From JBGANR01 sp044222225 (GTDB taxonomy: Bacteria > Actinomycetota > Actinomycetes > Mycobacteriales > Mycobacteriaceae), in assembly GCA_044222225.1 (NCBI GenBank), contig JBGANR010000022.1, positions 1-64,000 of the forward strand: a DNA stretch of 64,000 bases, read 5' to 3'. Shown here piece after piece: positions 8,427 through 16,563 of this stretch (position 1 is its first letter; each line of letters opens with the position of its first letter). The notes under the pieces were generated by a model, which did not search any database, was not told the DNA's origin, and saw nothing but the letters and a program-made list of their open reading frames with translations. Both the position numbers and the translations under genes were made by a program.

Positions 8427-9599
8427 ATGACCCTCCGCTCCGTCGCCGGCCACCGCGCCGCCGTCGCCTCCCGAATCGCGACGATCACCGCGTCCGAGAC
8501 CGTCCCGTTGCGGGCCGCGCTCGGCCGCGTCACCGCCGCCGACGTCACGGCCCGGACCTCGGTGCCGCCGTTCGACGACTCGTCGATGGACGGGTTCGCC
8601 CTGCGTGCCGCCGACGCCGGTCGTCGCCCCCTGGTCGTGGCGCGCGTCTTCGCCGGCGACGCCCCGGCTCCCCTACCGCCGGCGGCCGCCGTCGCGATCA
8701 TGACCGGCGCCCCCGTTCCCCAGGGCGCCGACGCCGTCGTCCCCGTGGAGCGCACCCGGGAGTCCGCGTCCGGACTCGACATCGACGGTGCGGTCGTCGC
8801 CGGCGATTTCATCCGCCGAGCCGGTTCCGACATCGGCACCGGCGACGTCGTCCTCGGCGCGGACACCGTGCTCGCGCCCCGCCACCTCGCAGCGCTCGCG
8901 GCGACCGGACATCCGTCGGTCGCCGTCCGGCGCCGGCCGAGAGTCGCCGTCGTCGCGACCGGCAGCGAGCTCGTTCCGCTCACCGAGCCGCTGGGCCCGG
9001 CCCGGATCTACGACTCCAATTCGGTCACCCTCGCCGCGTTGTGCGAACGCAACGGCGCCGACGTCGTGTGGGCCGGGGCCGTCGGCGACGATCCGACCAT
9101 CGCACTCGAGACGTTCACCGAGCTCGCCCGTATCGCCGATCTCGTCATCACCGCGGGCGGCGTCTCGGCCGGCGAGCGCGAGCCGGTCAAGCAGGCGCTC
9201 GGCGGGTTCGGCTGGTTCGGGAAGGTCGCCATGCAGCCGGGCGGCCCGCAGGGGCTCGCCGAGGTGGCCGGAACGCCGTTCATCTGTCTGCCCGGCAATC
9301 CGGTGAGCGTCCAGGTCTCGTTCGACGTGCTCGTCCGCGACGCACTGCGCGCCGCCGGCGGCCTGCCGCCGGTCGTCGTCGGGCGCGCCCGGCTCGCCGC
9401 GAGCCTGACGTCGCCGGCCGGGAGATGCCAGTTCCGACGGGGGGTCCTCGACGGTGACGGCACTGTCGCCGCCGTCGGCGGGCCGGGCAGCCACCTCGTC
9501 ACGACGGCCGCCCGCGCCGACGTCCTCATCGAGATCCCGGCCGAATCCATCCAGCTGCCAGAAGGAACGGAGGTATCGGTGTGGCCGATGACCGACTGA
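8427..9599 (+). CDS. moeA: Molybdopterin molybdenumtransferase
   Basis: The 390-residue product has the MoeA landmarks PPFDDSSMDGFALRAAD near residue 50, AVAIMTGAPVPQGADAVVPVE, VVATGSELV, the molybdopterin-binding ITAGGVSAGERE and LPGNPVSVQVSFDV. It inserts molybdate into adenylylated molybdopterin. A TAGAAT -10 box at 8413-8418 lies eight bases before ATG 8427 with no ribosome binding site, so the transcript is probably leaderless. The 3' end overlaps the moaC-mog start by 19 bases. Confidence 0.93.
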   Translation: MTLRSVAGHRAAVASRIATITASETVPLRAALGRVTAADVTARTSVPPFDDSSMDGFALRAADAGRRPLVVARVFAGDAPAPLPPAAAVAIMTGAPVPQGADAVVPVERTRESASGLDIDGAVVAGDFIRRAGSDIGTGDVVLGADTVLAPRHLAALAATGHPSVAVRRRPRVAVVATGSELVPLTEPLGPARIYDSNSVTLAALCERNGADVVWAGAVGDDPTIALETFTELARIADLVITAGGVSAGEREPVKQALGGFGWFGKVAMQPGGPQGLAEVAGTPFICLPGNPVSVQVSFDVLVRDALRAAGGLPPVVVGRARLAASLTSPAGRCQFRRGVLDGDGTVAAVGGPGSHLVTTAARADVLIEIPAESIQLPEGTEVSVWPMTD

Positions 9600-10627
9600 C
9601 GCACGAGAACAGCGGTGCGCCCGCCCTCAGTCATCTCGACGCCCGCGGCCGCGCCGCGATGGTCGACGTCGGGGACAAGGACGTGACGACACGCACCGCG
9701 ACAGCGGCCGGCCGATTCGAGACGACGGCCGAGGTCGTCCGGCTGGTCGCCACCGGCAAGACGCCGAAGGGCGACGTGCTCACCGTGGCGCGAATCGCCG
9801 GCATCGCCGCCGCCAAGCGCACGGCCGAGCTCATCCCGCTCTGCCACCAGCTGCCGCTCTCGTCCGTCACCGTCGAGTTCACCCTCGACGACGACGCGAT
9901 CGGTGTCACCGCCACGGCCAAGACCGTCGGCCGCACCGGCGTCGAGATGGAGGCGCTGACGGCTGTCGCCGTCGCCGGGCTGACGTTGCACGACATGGTC
10001 AAGGCTGTCGACCCCGCCGCGTCGATGACGGACGTCCGGCTCGTCGCCAAGGACGGCGGCCGACGCGGCTCTTGGCGCCGGGACACACCGACGGACGCCG
10101 CCGCGGCCGAGACGCCCGCCGGCACGACGCCGGCGGGCATGGTCGCCCTCAACCCGGGCCGGACGGCGGTCGTGCTCGTCTCGTCGACGCGCATCGCCGC
10201 AGGTGAACGCGCCGACAAGACCGGCCCCGTCATCCGGGACTGGCTCATCGAGCGCGGCTTCGACGTCGTCGAGCCGACGGTCGTCGCCGATGCGGAGATC
10301 GCCGACGCCGTCCGCGCGGCCCTCGCCCAGGGGCCCTCGGTGCTGCTCACGACGGGCGGCACCGGCCCGACGATCGACGACCACACCCCGGAGGCGACCG
10401 CGCCTCATCTGACGAGGTCGTTCCCCGGAATCGCCGAGGCGATCCGCGAGCACGGCCGGACGAAGACGCCGTACGCCTCACTGAGCCGCGGGCTCGCCGG
10501 GCTGGCCGGCGGCACCCTCGTGGTCAATCTGCCGGGGTCGACGGGCGGCGTCCGCGACGGCCTCGAAGTCCTCGATCCGCTGCTGCGCCATCTCGTCGAG
10601 CTCGCCGACCGGCCGGGCCACCGGTGA
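9581..10627 (+). CDS. moaC: MoaC-Mog fusion: cyclic pyranopterin monophosphate synthase with molybdopterin adenylyltransferase
   Basis: This 348-residue protein has two enzymes in one chain. Residues about 15-165 are MoaC (SHLDARGRAAMVDVGDK, then LIPLCHQLPLSSV and the VKTVD-like MVKAVDPAASMTDV). Residues about 190-345 are a MoaB/Mog domain (LLTTGGTGPTIDDHTPEAT, then VVNLPGSTGGVRDGL). The N part makes cyclic pyranopterin monophosphate from the MoaA product; the C part adenylylates molybdopterin for MoeA. The linker (about residues 165-190) is rich in Ala, Thr and Pro. It overlaps moeA and moaE, so the three are translationally coupled. Confidence 0.92.
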   Translation: MADDRLTHENSGAPALSHLDARGRAAMVDVGDKDVTTRTATAAGRFETTAEVVRLVATGKTPKGDVLTVARIAGIAAAKRTAELIPLCHQLPLSSVTVEFTLDDDAIGVTATAKTVGRTGVEMEALTAVAVAGLTLHDMVKAVDPAASMTDVRLVAKDGGRRGSWRRDTPTDAAAAETPAGTTPAGMVALNPGRTAVVLVSSTRIAAGERADKTGPVIRDWLIERGFDVVEPTVVADAEIADAVRAALAQGPSVLLTTGGTGPTIDDHTPEATAPHLTRSFPGIAEAIREHGRTKTPYASLSRGLAGLAGGTLVVNLPGSTGGVRDGLEVLDPLLRHLVELADRPGHR

Positions 10628-11085
10628 ACCCCGGCGAGCACGCGGCGAGCACGCCGGCCGAGCCGCACGCGCGCATCCTCGATCGTCCGCTCGATCCCCG
10701 CGACTGTGAACGGGTGGTCCTCTCGGCCCGGGACGGCGCCGTCGTGACGTTCACCGGCGTCGTCCGCGATCATGACGGCGGCCGGGATGTCGCCGCGCTG
10801 CGCTACGAGGCGCACCCGGCCGCGCAGCGTCTGCTGGCCGGCGTGTGCGAGGCGCACACCCGGCCGGATGTCCGGGTCGCCGCCGAGCACCGCGTCGGCG
10901 ACCTCGCGGTCGGCGACCTCGCGGTCGTCGTCGCCGTGGCCGCACCGCATCGCGGCGAGGCCTTCGCGGTGTGCGAGGCGCTCATCGACGCGGTCAAGTC
11001 GCAGGTGCCCATCTGGAAGCGGCAGCGCTTCACCGACGGTGAGATCGAATGGGTCGACCCGACCCGCTGCACGTCCGGAGCCTGA
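10624..11085 (+). CDS. moaE: Molybdopterin synthase catalytic subunit
   Basis: The 153-residue product shows the MoaE core: AVVTFTGVVRDHDGG near residue 40, LRYEAHP, AAPHRGEAFAVCEALIDAVK and the lysine-containing VPIWKRQRFTDGEIEWVDP that lines the active site. With MoaD it adds two sulfurs to cyclic pyranopterin monophosphate. Start GTG 10624 overlaps the preceding TGA as GTGA. It ends the plus-strand cofactor run and converges on the universal stress gene 42 bases away. Confidence 0.93.
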   Translation: MNPGEHAASTPAEPHARILDRPLDPRDCERVVLSARDGAVVTFTGVVRDHDGGRDVAALRYEAHPAAQRLLAGVCEAHTRPDVRVAAEHRVGDLAVGDLAVVVAVAAPHRGEAFAVCEALIDAVKSQVPIWKRQRFTDGEIEWVDPTRCTSGA

Positions 11086-11127
11086 GCACCGGGCCGCAGC
11101 GGGCCGGGTCGATTCTCGAAACGCGCG

Positions 11128-11532
11128 TCAGGCGTCGGCGGGCTTGACCAGCAGCACCGGCACCGGGCACTCGAGCAGCAGCCGCTGGGTCGCCTGACCC
11201 ATGAGCAGCTTGCCGACAGCGGTCCGCTGCTTCGAGCCGACGACGAGCAGATCGGCGCCCGAGCGCTCGAGGAGCGTCAGGTAGGCGCTCACCGAATCGG
11301 GATCGGGGCTCTCCACGACGAGCGACCACGCGGTGGCGGGAGAATCGCCGACCATCTCGGCGACGGTGGTCGAGACGGCGGCCAGCTCGGTCTTGGCCGC
11401 GGCGCCCGCGGCGGCGCCGGACAGCGAATGCAGGATGACGACGTCGGTGCCGCGCAACGCGGCCTCGGCGAATGCCGCGGCGAGCGCGACATGGCCGGCC
11501 TTCGACGGCTTGTGGACGACGGCAACACTCAT
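11128..11532 (-). CDS. Universal stress protein family, single domain
   Basis: This 134-residue protein has the UspA fold pattern. The N-terminal strand is AVVHKPSKAGHVAL, with the usual aspartate after beta-1 replaced by KPS. The C-terminal part is GADLLVVGSKQRTAVGKLLMGQATQRLLLECPVPVLLVKP, close to the ATP-binding G2xG9xS/T motif. The altered first strand leaves ATP binding uncertain. It lies 10 bases after the CitMHS gene and is probably the last gene of the tctC-citMHS-usp run. Confidence 0.8.
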   Translation of the reverse strand: MSVAVVHKPSKAGHVALAAAFAEAALRGTDVVILHSLSGAAAGAAAKTELAAVSTTVAEMVGDSPATAWSLVVESPDPDSVSAYLTLLERSGADLLVVGSKQRTAVGKLLMGQATQRLLLECPVPVLLVKPADA

Positions 11533-11542
11533 GGTTGAGGTC

Positions 11543-13018
11543 TCACTTTCGGTTCATGGCCGTCCGGCGCCGTGCAGGCACGGGAATGCCGACGAGCAGC
11601 ATGAGGAGCGAGACGAGACACGCTCGCCAGATGACCTTCTTGTGGTGCTCGGCCAGCGGCACGCCGGCGAGCGTCACGAGCAGCAGGATCGCGGGGACGA
11701 GCGGGCTCTGCAGGTGCAGCGGCTGCCCGACGATCGACGCGCGGCCCATCTCGACCGGATCGATCCCGTACTGCGTCGCGGCCTCGGCCATGACCTTGAG
11801 GATCGTCGGATAGAAGGCGTCGTTCGTGAGGAAGAACGTGAAGGGCAGCGAGAGGATGCCGGCGATGACGGCGAACCACGGGCCCATGCTCGGCGGCACG
11901 ACGTCGACGATCGCGTTCGCCATCGCCTTGACCATGCCCGTGCCGTCGAACACGCCGATGAGCACCGACACCGCGACGACCATCGAGACGACCGGCACGA
12001 TGCTCGACGCGTGTCGGACGATCGCCTCGCTCTGGTCCTTGACCTTGGGGAAGTTGACGATCATGCCGATGCAGCCGCCGACGAGGAACACGAAGTACAG
12101 CGGCAGCTTGTCGAGGATGAGGACCGTCAGCACGACGACGGTCAGCAGCGCGTTGAACCAGAGCAGCTTCGGACGCAGCGTCGCGCGGTTGGGGTCGAGC
12201 CCCTCGACGAATTCGCCGACGTGATCGAGCTTGTCCTCGTCCGCGGACGGCGGACCGTCGGTCCCGATGCCCGCGTCACCGGTCCGGCCGTGGCCGTCCC
12301 GGGGACCGCCGGTCGCGAGCGCGGTGTCGCCCGAGCCCTCGTTCTTCTTGAAGTAGCCGGTGCCGGAGCCCGCGTAGACCAGCGCCCCGATGCGCTTGCG
12401 CTCCATGACGCCGAGGTGCCAGGCGAACAGCAGCACGAGCAGGACGCCCGCCGCCATGGACGGCGCCATCGGCACGAAGATGTCGTTGGCGTCGACCTGG
12501 AGCGCGACCGACGCGCGCGCCGTCGGGCCGCCCCAGGGCACGATGTTCATCGCGCCGTTGGCCAGGCCGGCGACGCAGGTGAGTACCACCGGACTGAGCC
12601 CGAGTTTGTGATAGAGCGGCAGCAACGCCGATGTCACGATGATGAACGTCGTCGAGCCGTCACCGTCGAGGGAGACGACGGCCGCCAGCACTGCGGTTCC
12701 GACGACGAGCCGGACCGGATCGTCCTTGACCATGCGCAGGATGAATCTGACCAGTGGGTCGAAGAGTCCTACGTCGATCATCAACCCGAAGAAGATGATC
12801 GCGAAGAACAGCAGGGCCACCGTCGTCGACATGCTCTTGAGCGCGGTGACGGAATAGGTGCCGATGTTCATGCCGGCGCCGGCGAGCAGGCCGAACGCGA
12901 CGGGCACCAGCGTGAGCGCCACCATCGGGGTGACACGTTTGGTCATGATGAGGCCCATGAACGTCAACACCATGATGGTGCCGATGATCACGAGCGTCGT
13001 CTGTGACGGGTTGGACAC
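11543..13018 (-). CDS. Metal-citrate symporter, CitMHS family
   Basis: This 491-residue protein has about twelve membrane segments and the CitMHS family signatures VVSLDGDGSTTFIIVTSALLP and GLANGAMNIVPWGGPTARAS, plus FFLTNDAFYPTILKVMAEA near the C-terminus. CitMHS proteins import citrate complexed with Mg2+ or Ca2+ using protons. A cytoplasmic loop (about residues 225-265) is long, charged and low-complexity. GTG 13018 is preceded by GAAGGAGGT at good spacing. The gap to the TctC gene is 33 bases. Confidence 0.87.
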   Translation of the reverse strand: MSNPSQTTLVIIGTIMVLTFMGLIMTKRVTPMVALTLVPVAFGLLAGAGMNIGTYSVTALKSMSTTVALLFFAIIFFGLMIDVGLFDPLVRFILRMVKDDPVRLVVGTAVLAAVVSLDGDGSTTFIIVTSALLPLYHKLGLSPVVLTCVAGLANGAMNIVPWGGPTARASVALQVDANDIFVPMAPSMAAGVLLVLLFAWHLGVMERKRIGALVYAGSGTGYFKKNEGSGDTALATGGPRDGHGRTGDAGIGTDGPPSADEDKLDHVGEFVEGLDPNRATLRPKLLWFNALLTVVVLTVLILDKLPLYFVFLVGGCIGMIVNFPKVKDQSEAIVRHASSIVPVVSMVVAVSVLIGVFDGTGMVKAMANAIVDVVPPSMGPWFAVIAGILSLPFTFFLTNDAFYPTILKVMAEAATQYGIDPVEMGRASIVGQPLHLQSPLVPAILLLVTLAGVPLAEHHKKVIWRACLVSLLMLLVGIPVPARRRTAMNRK

Positions 13019-13051
13019 GGAAACCTCCTTCTTCAGCGAGGAGTTGTGGGA

Positions 13052-14110
13052 TCAGCGAGGCGGGGGCGCGGGCGTCGCCGCGACTCCGACACGTTGATCC
13101 CGAAGGAAACGGGCGAACTCCTCGCCCGTCAGATGTGCCTCCGACCAGCCGTTCTCGGCCAGCAGAGCACGCCATCGATCGGTGCCGCGGACATCGTCGA
13201 ACCATCTCTCCAATCGGCGCCGGGCGTCGGCGCCGATCCCCGGCGGGGCGAGCACGCCCCGCCAGTTGACGATGTCGACGTCCGCACCGGCCTCGGCCAG
13301 TGTCGGCGCGTCGAGGCCCGGCACCCGGCTCCGGCCGCTCACCGCGAGCGCCCGGACCGTGCCGGCCCGCAGCTGCCCGAGGTACTCCCCGACCCCCGAC
13401 ACGGCGAGCCGGACCTCACCGGTGAGCAGCGGCGGCAGCAGGTCGCCGCCGCCGTCGAAGCGCCGGTACCGCAACCGGTCGGCGGGCACGCCCGCGGCCT
13501 GCGCAAGCCGCGCGACGATCTGCCCGTCGGCGCCGCCGCCGGCCGAGCCGCCGCCGACCGGAAGCCCCGGTTCTGCTCGCCACGCGGCGAACGCGTCGGC
13601 GAGCGTCCGCCACGGCGACGCGGCCGGCACGAGCACGACCTCCGGCTCGGTGACGAGTCGCGCGATCGGCGTGACGTCGTCGATCCGGTGTTCACTCGGC
13701 GAGGTCTCGAGCGCACCGACCAGCCCGAGGCCCATGATGAGCACCGTGTGTGAATCGTCGGACAGCGCCAACCGGTTGAGGCCGACGACTCCCGACGCGC
13801 CGGGCAGCGAGACGATCTCCGTCTCGCCGAGCCCCGCCTCCCGGCCCGCCTGGGCCAGCGCGCGAGCGGTCAGGTCGTATCCGCCGCCCGGCATGGACGG
13901 CACGATCATCACCAGCCGGTCGGCGTCGTCGGCCGTCCATGAGCAACCTGCGAGGACCACCACGGCGACGACCGCCAGGACGGAGAATCGATGCCGTGCA
14001 CAACGCGACACCCGGCCGGCGGACCTCGCCGGCCTTCGCACAGGACGGCGGCGCGACGGCGGCGGGCGACGACGAATCGGCCCATAAGGCGTCGTCGCCG
14101 AAAGTCGCAT
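13052..14110 (-). CDS. Tripartite tricarboxylate receptor-like lipoprotein (TctC/Bug family)
   Basis: The mature part shows the Bug/TctC pattern: VMIVPSMPGGGYDLTARALA, LPGASGVVGLNRLA, TVLIMGLGLVGA and NWRGVLAPPGIGADARRRLE. A lipoprotein signal ends at VVVLAGC. ATG 14110 gives 352 residues with a long arginine-rich N-terminus; GTG 14011 would place the signal peptide directly at the start and may be the true start. TctC binds tricarboxylates outside the cell for the TctAB transporter, but no tctA or tctB is present here. It probably serves CitMHS or the adjacent CitA sensor. Confidence 0.8.
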   Translation of the reverse strand: MRLSATTPYGPIRRRPPPSRRRPVRRPARSAGRVSRCARHRFSVLAVVAVVVLAGCSWTADDADRLVMIVPSMPGGGYDLTARALAQAGREAGLGETEIVSLPGASGVVGLNRLALSDDSHTVLIMGLGLVGALETSPSEHRIDDVTPIARLVTEPEVVLVPAASPWRTLADAFAAWRAEPGLPVGGGSAGGGADGQIVARLAQAAGVPADRLRYRRFDGGGDLLPPLLTGEVRLAVSGVGEYLGQLRAGTVRALAVSGRSRVPGLDAPTLAEAGADVDIVNWRGVLAPPGIGADARRRLERWFDDVRGTDRWRALLAENGWSEAHLTGEEFARFLRDQRVGVAATPAPPPR

Positions 14111-14131
14111 GAGTAGACGATGAGGCATCAG

Positions 14132-14147
14132 TGTGAACCGCGTCACG
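14132..14147. promoter_or_regulatory. CRP/GlxR-type binding site between tctC and the CitA-type kinase
   Basis: TGTGA-ACCGCG-TCACG matches the TGTGA-N6-TCACA consensus of actinobacterial CRP/GlxR regulators at all but the last base. It lies 22 bases upstream of ATG 14110 on one side and 73 upstream of GTG 14220 on the other, so it can serve both divergent units. cAMP-dependent control of citrate uptake is known in Corynebacterium. Confidence 0.6.
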
Positions 14148-14219
14148 ATTGTGTTCGTGAATGACATTGAGTGATTTGTGCTCACGACCGAGGAGGACCT
14201 CACGAGCGGGAAGGACGCG

Positions 14220-15830
14220 GTGAGCGCGCCGGAGCGTCCCACGCAGCGGCGGCGACGCACGCTGGCGGGATCGCTGCTACGGCTGCAGCTGCTCATCGTC
14301 TCATCGGTCGTCGTCATCGTCGGCGCGCTGACGTTCGCACAGGAGACGCAGGCGTTCACGCGCGGTGCCGAGGAGCGGATGTCCGGGGCCGCCGAATCGC
14401 TCGCGGCCAACCCCTCGGTGCGCAGACTCGTCGACTCCCGTGACGCCACCGCACGGTCCGGCCTGGGCCAGGCGGCCGCGACGACCGCATCGCTGTCGGG
14501 GGCCGACTACGCCGCCGTCGTCACCACCGAGGGCGATCTCGTCGCCGCCACGGTCCCGGCCGACGTGCTCGGAGGTCTCTCCGGACGCACCGCACACGCC
14601 GCCGCGAGCCGATCGGCGACCTCGGACGAACGCGTCGGCGGACGCGACGCCGTCGAGGCCCGGGTGCCGGTGCTCGGCGACACCGGGCAGGTGCTCGGCG
14701 TCGCCGTCGTCGGGGTCTACCGGCCGGGCTGGAGCGAACGCATCGCCGCGGCGACGCCGGGCGTCCTGGCCTATCTCGCCGTCGCCGCACTCGTCGGCAC
14801 GCTCGGCTCGGTGCTGCTCGCCCGCCGGCTCAAGCGACAGACCTTCGGCCTGGAGGCGCACGAGATCGTCGAGGTGGTCCACCAGCGCGAAGCGATGATG
14901 CAGGGGCTGGCCGAGGGCGTCGTCGCGCTCGCCGCCGACGGCCGGCTCATCCTCGCCAGCGACAGCGCGGGCACGCTCCTCGCGCTGCCCGCGGACGCGT
15001 CCGGGCGGCACGTCGACGACCTCGGGCTCGCACCCGCCGTCCGGGCCGCGCTCACCGCTCCCTCCCACGACGCCCCCCTCTTCGTCGGCGGCCGGGTGCT
15101 GCTGTGTTCGACGTCCGAGATCGAGCACGCGGGTGCACGCATCGGAACGGTCACGACCTTCCGCGACCTCACCGACCTCCGCGATGCGCAGGAGCAGCTC
15201 GGATCGGCACACGCCGTCACGACGGCCTTGCGCGCCCACCGTCACGAGTTCAGCAACCGTCTCCACACCATCTCGGGCCTCCTGCAGCTCGAAGAGTACG
15301 ACGAGGCAACCCGTTTCGTGGCCGCTCTCACCTCCCAGGCCGACGACCGCCTGCGTGAGGTGTCCGGCCGGGTCGCCGAGCCGGCGCTCGCCGCGCTGCT
15401 CGTCGCCAAGGCCAGCTCCGCCGCGCAGGGCGGCGTCGCGGTGCAGCTCTCGGACGACACGCACGTCGGGGCGCTGCCCGACGATCTCGTGCGCGACGTC
15501 GGCACGGTCGTCGGCAATCTCATCGACAACGCCGTCCGGGCCTGCGCCATCCGGCCGGAGCCGCGGGTCCAGGTGAGCATCCGTCAGGACGCGCAGCGGA
15601 TCGAGATCGCCGTCGCCGACAACGGCCCGGGCATCGCGCCCGAGCATCTCGGGCGCATCTTCGAACGCGGCTGGACCACGAAGTCCGCCGAAGGCGCCGA
15701 CCACGGCTTCGGGCTCGCCCTCGTCGCGATGGCCTGCCGGGCGCGGGGCGGCGACGTCGTGGTCGACACCGAGGTGCCGGAGACCGCCTGGTTCCAGACG
15801 CGGCTGCGTGCTTGGATGAGCTCGAGATGA
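14220..15830 (+). CDS. Sensor histidine kinase, CitA/DcuS/DpiB type
   Basis: This 536-residue protein has TM1 at about residues 18-40, an extracytoplasmic PAS-like (CACHE) sensor region, TM2 at about 180-203, a cytoplasmic PAS domain at about 215-320, a CitA-type H-box (RHEFSNRLHTISGLLQL, with the phosphorylated His near 342) and a HATPase domain (GNLIDNAVRAC, ADNGPGIAPEHLGRIFERG, GFGLALVAMAC). It should sense external di- or tricarboxylates and phosphorylate the following regulator. GTG 14220 was chosen for its GGAAGGA site; GTG 14178 is an alternative. Its TGA overlaps the regulator ATG. Confidence 0.88.
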   Translation: MSAPERPTQRRRRTLAGSLLRLQLLIVSSVVVIVGALTFAQETQAFTRGAEERMSGAAESLAANPSVRRLVDSRDATARSGLGQAAATTASLSGADYAAVVTTEGDLVAATVPADVLGGLSGRTAHAAASRSATSDERVGGRDAVEARVPVLGDTGQVLGVAVVGVYRPGWSERIAAATPGVLAYLAVAALVGTLGSVLLARRLKRQTFGLEAHEIVEVVHQREAMMQGLAEGVVALAADGRLILASDSAGTLLALPADASGRHVDDLGLAPAVRAALTAPSHDAPLFVGGRVLLCSTSEIEHAGARIGTVTTFRDLTDLRDAQEQLGSAHAVTTALRAHRHEFSNRLHTISGLLQLEEYDEATRFVAALTSQADDRLREVSGRVAEPALAALLVAKASSAAQGGVAVQLSDDTHVGALPDDLVRDVGTVVGNLIDNAVRACAIRPEPRVQVSIRQDAQRIEIAVADNGPGIAPEHLGRIFERGWTTKSAEGADHGFGLALVAMACRARGGDVVVDTEVPETAWFQTRLRAWMSSR

Positions 15831-16495
15831 ACACGCGGGTCCTCATCGTCGACGACGATTTCATGGTCGCGCGCGTCCACGCCGGGTTCGTCGCCCGCGT
15901 CGACGGTTTCGACGCCGTCGGCGCCGCCGGATCCGCCGCGGACGCCGTGGCCGCGGTCACCGAACTGACCCCCGATCTCGTCCTGCTCGACCTGCATCTA
16001 CCCGGCGCCTGGGGGCTCGACCTCGTGGCGCCGATGCGCGAGAAGGTGCCCGACCTCGACGTCCTCGTCATCACGAGCGAGCGCGACGCGGCCGTTGTCG
16101 CCCGCGCGATGCGCAGCGGCGTCACCGGCTACCTCATCAAGCCGTTCACGTTCGACGCCCTGCGCGACAGGCTCGAGCACTATCGACGGACCCGGGCCGC
16201 CTTGCGCGGCGACGCCGATCAGCAGGTCGTCGACGCGGCGTTCGGCACCGGACCGATCCGGCTCAGCGCTACCGCCCTGCCGAAGGGGCTCAGCGAGCCG
16301 ACGTTGCGGCTCGTCGTCGACGCCCTGCGCGCCGTCCCGGACGGCGCGTCCGCGAGTGAGGTCGCCGCCGCGACGGGCGTCTCCCGGGCGAGCGCTCGCC
16401 GTTACCTGGAGCATCTGACGACCACCGGCCGCGCCGACGTGCGACTGGAATACGGACGAGTCGGGCGTCCGGAGCGGCGCTACCGGCTGGGCTGA
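15827..16495 (+). CDS. Response regulator, CitB/DcuR type
   Basis: The 222-residue product has a receiver domain with acidic pocket DDD at residues 9-11, phosphoacceptor Asp55 (LVLLDLHLPG), the switch residues VLVITSE and lysine in YLIKPFTF. A C-terminal helix-turn-helix (SASEVAAATGVSRASARRYLEHL) is the CitB/DpiA DNA-binding domain. ATG 15827 overlaps the kinase stop (ATGA). It likely activates the divergent tctC-citMHS run. Confidence 0.9.
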   Translation: MNTRVLIVDDDFMVARVHAGFVARVDGFDAVGAAGSAADAVAAVTELTPDLVLLDLHLPGAWGLDLVAPMREKVPDLDVLVITSERDAAVVARAMRSGVTGYLIKPFTFDALRDRLEHYRRTRAALRGDADQQVVDAAFGTGPIRLSATALPKGLSEPTLRLVVDALRAVPDGASASEVAAATGVSRASARRYLEHLTTTGRADVRLEYGRVGRPERRYRLG

Positions 16496-16512
16496 CGCCG
16501 CTCAGACGCAGA

Positions 16513-16541
16513 ACGGCCGGTGGCGTGATGCCACCGGCCGT
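16513..16541. terminator. Bidirectional hairpin between the response regulator and L,D-transpeptidase genes
   Basis: Bases 16513-16524 (ACGGCCGGTGGC) pair perfectly with 16530-16541 across a five-base loop. The stem lies between two convergent genes and can stop transcription from both sides. The U-run is weak, as is common in high-G+C actinobacteria. Confidence 0.75.
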
Positions 16542-16563
16542 CCCGAGCCGTTCTGTCCCGACG

